A stretch of DNA of 64,000 bases, from assembly GCF_029643425.1 (NCBI RefSeq), contig NZ_CP119106.1:2480001-2544000 (forward strand), in the 5' to 3' direction. A program made the translations under genes and the position numbers. Position 1 is the first letter of the stretch. The number at the start of each line of letters is the position of its first letter. The notes below the pieces were generated by a model. The model did not search any database. It saw nothing but the letters and a program-made list of their open reading frames with translations, and was not told where the DNA came from. Below, piece after piece: positions 60,546-64,000 of this stretch. The DNA comes from Isoptericola sp. AK164. Lineage in GTDB: Bacteria > Actinomycetota > Actinomycetes > Actinomycetales > Cellulomonadaceae.

Positions 60546-61640
60546 GTGCCCGCCGCGCGCGACGACGACGGCGGCCGACGGCGGGAGCACCGGCTCCCGG
60601 ACGTCCGCCCCCTCGACCCGATCCACTCGCTCAAGGCCAAGCTGGGTCTGCTGGTGGTCGCCAGCGTGACCGTCGGGGTGCTCATCACCTGGGTGGGCCT
60701 GCGCAACGAGTTCGGGCCCAGCCGGACCTTCCCGCTGGCGATCATCGTCTCGCTGGTGCTCACCCAGCTCCTCGCCCGCGGCATGACGTCCCCGCTGCGG
60801 CAGATGACGGCGGCGGCCCAGGCGATGGCGGACGGCGACTACTCCATCCGGGTGCGCTCCACGAGCCGTGACGAGGTCGGCCAGCTCGCCGAGGCCTTCA
60901 ACACGATGGCGGGCGACCTGGAGTCGTCCGACCGGATCCGCCGCGACCTCATCGCCAACGTCTCCCACGAGCTGCGCACCCCGGTGGCCGCGCTGCAGGC
61001 CCAGCTCGAGAACCTCGTCGACGGTGTCTCCGAGCCCACCCCGGCGACCCTCGAGCTGTCGCTGGAGCAGACGGAACGCCTCACCCGGCTGGTCACCTAC
61101 CTGCTCGACCTGTCACGGGTGGAGGCGGGCGCGTCGGCGCTGACGCTGACGCAGTTCTCCGTGGGCGACTTCCTCGAGGAGTGCGCCGAGTCGATGTCGA
61201 TGGTCGACGCCGCCAAGGGGCTGCACTACGTCGTCGACGTCACTCCCGACGACCTCGGCCTGGAGGCCGACGTCGAACGGCTGCGCCAGGTGGTGACCAA
61301 CCTGCTGCAGAACGCGATCCGGCACTCGCCGCACGGCGGCACGGTCCGGCTGGACGCCTACCCGGACCGCGACGACGTCGTGATCGAGGTGAGCGACGAG
61401 GGGCCGGGGATCGCCCCGGAGGACCGTGAGCGCGTGTTCGAGCGGTTCGCCAGCGGCGCCCCGAGCGTGCGGTCGCTGGCCAGCACGAGCGGCGGGACGG
61501 GGATCGGGCTGGCGATCGTGCGGTGGGCGGTGGACCTGCACGGCGGCCACGTCGAGGTCGCCGACACCGAGGTCGGTGCCACGATGCGGGTCGCGCTGCC
61601 CGCGGAGGCTCGCCCCGCTCCCGGGGTCACCACCGAGTAA
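60546..61640 (+). CDS. Sensor histidine kinase (HAMP-HisKA-HATPase)
   Basis: 364 residues. Two transmembrane helices close together (about 36-55 and 62-80) leave almost no extracellular sensor domain. HAMP (about 80-135, SPLRQMTAAAQAMADGD), HisKA with phospho-His in LIANVSHELRTPV, HATPase with NLLQNAIRHSPHGG, DEGPGIAPEDRERVFERF and GGTGIGLAIVRW. GTG at 60546 begins 2 nt after the regulator stop. The lack of a periplasmic loop points to intramembrane sensing or an accessory partner. The kgd gene begins 262 nt downstream. Confidence 0.92.
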   Translation: MPAARDDDGGRRREHRLPDVRPLDPIHSLKAKLGLLVVASVTVGVLITWVGLRNEFGPSRTFPLAIIVSLVLTQLLARGMTSPLRQMTAAAQAMADGDYSIRVRSTSRDEVGQLAEAFNTMAGDLESSDRIRRDLIANVSHELRTPVAALQAQLENLVDGVSEPTPATLELSLEQTERLTRLVTYLLDLSRVEAGASALTLTQFSVGDFLEECAESMSMVDAAKGLHYVVDVTPDDLGLEADVERLRQVVTNLLQNAIRHSPHGGTVRLDAYPDRDDVVIEVSDEGPGIAPEDRERVFERFASGAPSVRSLASTSGGTGIGLAIVRWAVDLHGGHVEVADTEVGATMRVALPAEARPAPGVTTE

Positions 61641-61664
61641 CGACACCATGTCACATCGTGAGAT

Positions 61665-61686
61665 CGGTCACAGGGAAACCTGACCG
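61665..61686. promoter_or_regulatory. Short dyad CGGTCA-N10-TGACCG upstream of kgd
   Basis: Six-base arms (61665-61670 and 61681-61686) surround a 10-nt spacer, the size of a small operator. It lies 25 nt after the kinase stop and about 215 nt before kgd. No regulator family is identified. The rest of the 262-nt gap has no gene; TTGACG (61730-61735) is a -35-like element without a clear -10. Confidence 0.35.
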
Positions 61687-61902
61687 ACTCACGGACGTGA
61701 GCGGGCCATGACGCCGGACGAGACAACCTTTGACGACGTATTACCGACCCGTCACGCAGGGGTGGCAGAGCCCTTGTGCGCCGCGCGACGGCGCGGAACG
61801 GGTGACTCTGCACAGGCGCCAGGACGGCTTAGGCTGGTGGGTGCCCGACCATCGGGCAGCAGTACAACGCATGCAATCTGGGAAGTGGGCGATCCGGGCG
61901 TG

Positions 61903-64000
<2,098 letters not shown>

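Overview
The window is very GC-rich, carries short intergenic gaps, many GTG starts and 1-8 nt start/stop overlaps, and codes on both strands. The gene content (2-oxoglutarate decarboxylase Kgd, NucS, the GlgE-pathway genes treS-mak-glgB, class Ib NrdHIEF, a DUF2550 gene after atpC) indicates an actinobacterium. The style of the proteins suggests Micrococcales, perhaps Cellulomonadaceae or Promicromonosporaceae; this placement is inference. The order argS-lysA-hom-thrC-thrB-rho-rpmE-prfA-prmC-sua5-wecA-atpI-atpBEFHAGDC-DUF2550 is the one known from Mycobacterium tuberculosis (Rv1292-Rv1312).

Region 1 (1-17.4 kb): treS (cut by the window edge), mak and glgB convert trehalose/maltose to maltose-1-phosphate and branched glucan. 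They face a thioredoxin-fold/TPR protein across a perfect 31-bp inverted repeat. Next come an uncharacterised membrane protein plus lipoprotein pair, a long DivIVA-like coiled-coil protein, two alpha/beta hydrolases, a small zinc-ribbon protein, an FKBP lipoprotein behind a possible ECF-sigma promoter, a phosphoribosyltransferase, a RhaD-like class II aldolase with a LacI-type operator, and a secreted 5'-nucleotidase. Region 2 (17.5-21.9 kb): nrdHIEF with two NrdR boxes 31 bp apart. Region 3 (22-36.7 kb): nagA, nucS, the complete F1Fo ATP synthase operon and the translation/cell-wall genes upstream of it. Region 4 (36.8-48.9 kb): rho, thrB, thrC, hom, lysA, argS and tRNA-Arg(CCG). A secreted subtilase on the opposite strand splits hom from lysA. 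Region 5 (49-55.4 kb): a NarL-type two-component system and the methylcitrate-cycle genes prpD-prpB-prpC. Region 6 (55.5-64 kb): a CYTH protein, a VanY-type peptidase, a tandem CNNM/CorC pair, an OmpR-type two-component system and the 5' part of kgd.

The most unexplained signal is a short intergenic repeat, GAGGTAGGC, spaced at exactly 20 bp. Four direct copies lie between rpmE and prfA (36299-36367). Three direct copies plus three mirror-image copies, exactly symmetric, lie between the subtilase and lysA (45478-45613). No gene or known element I recognise explains it. Two long perfect inverted repeats at convergent gene ends (5346-5445 and 55476-55539) are the next most notable non-coding structures. 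I saw no CRISPR array, insertion sequence, prophage or integrase.
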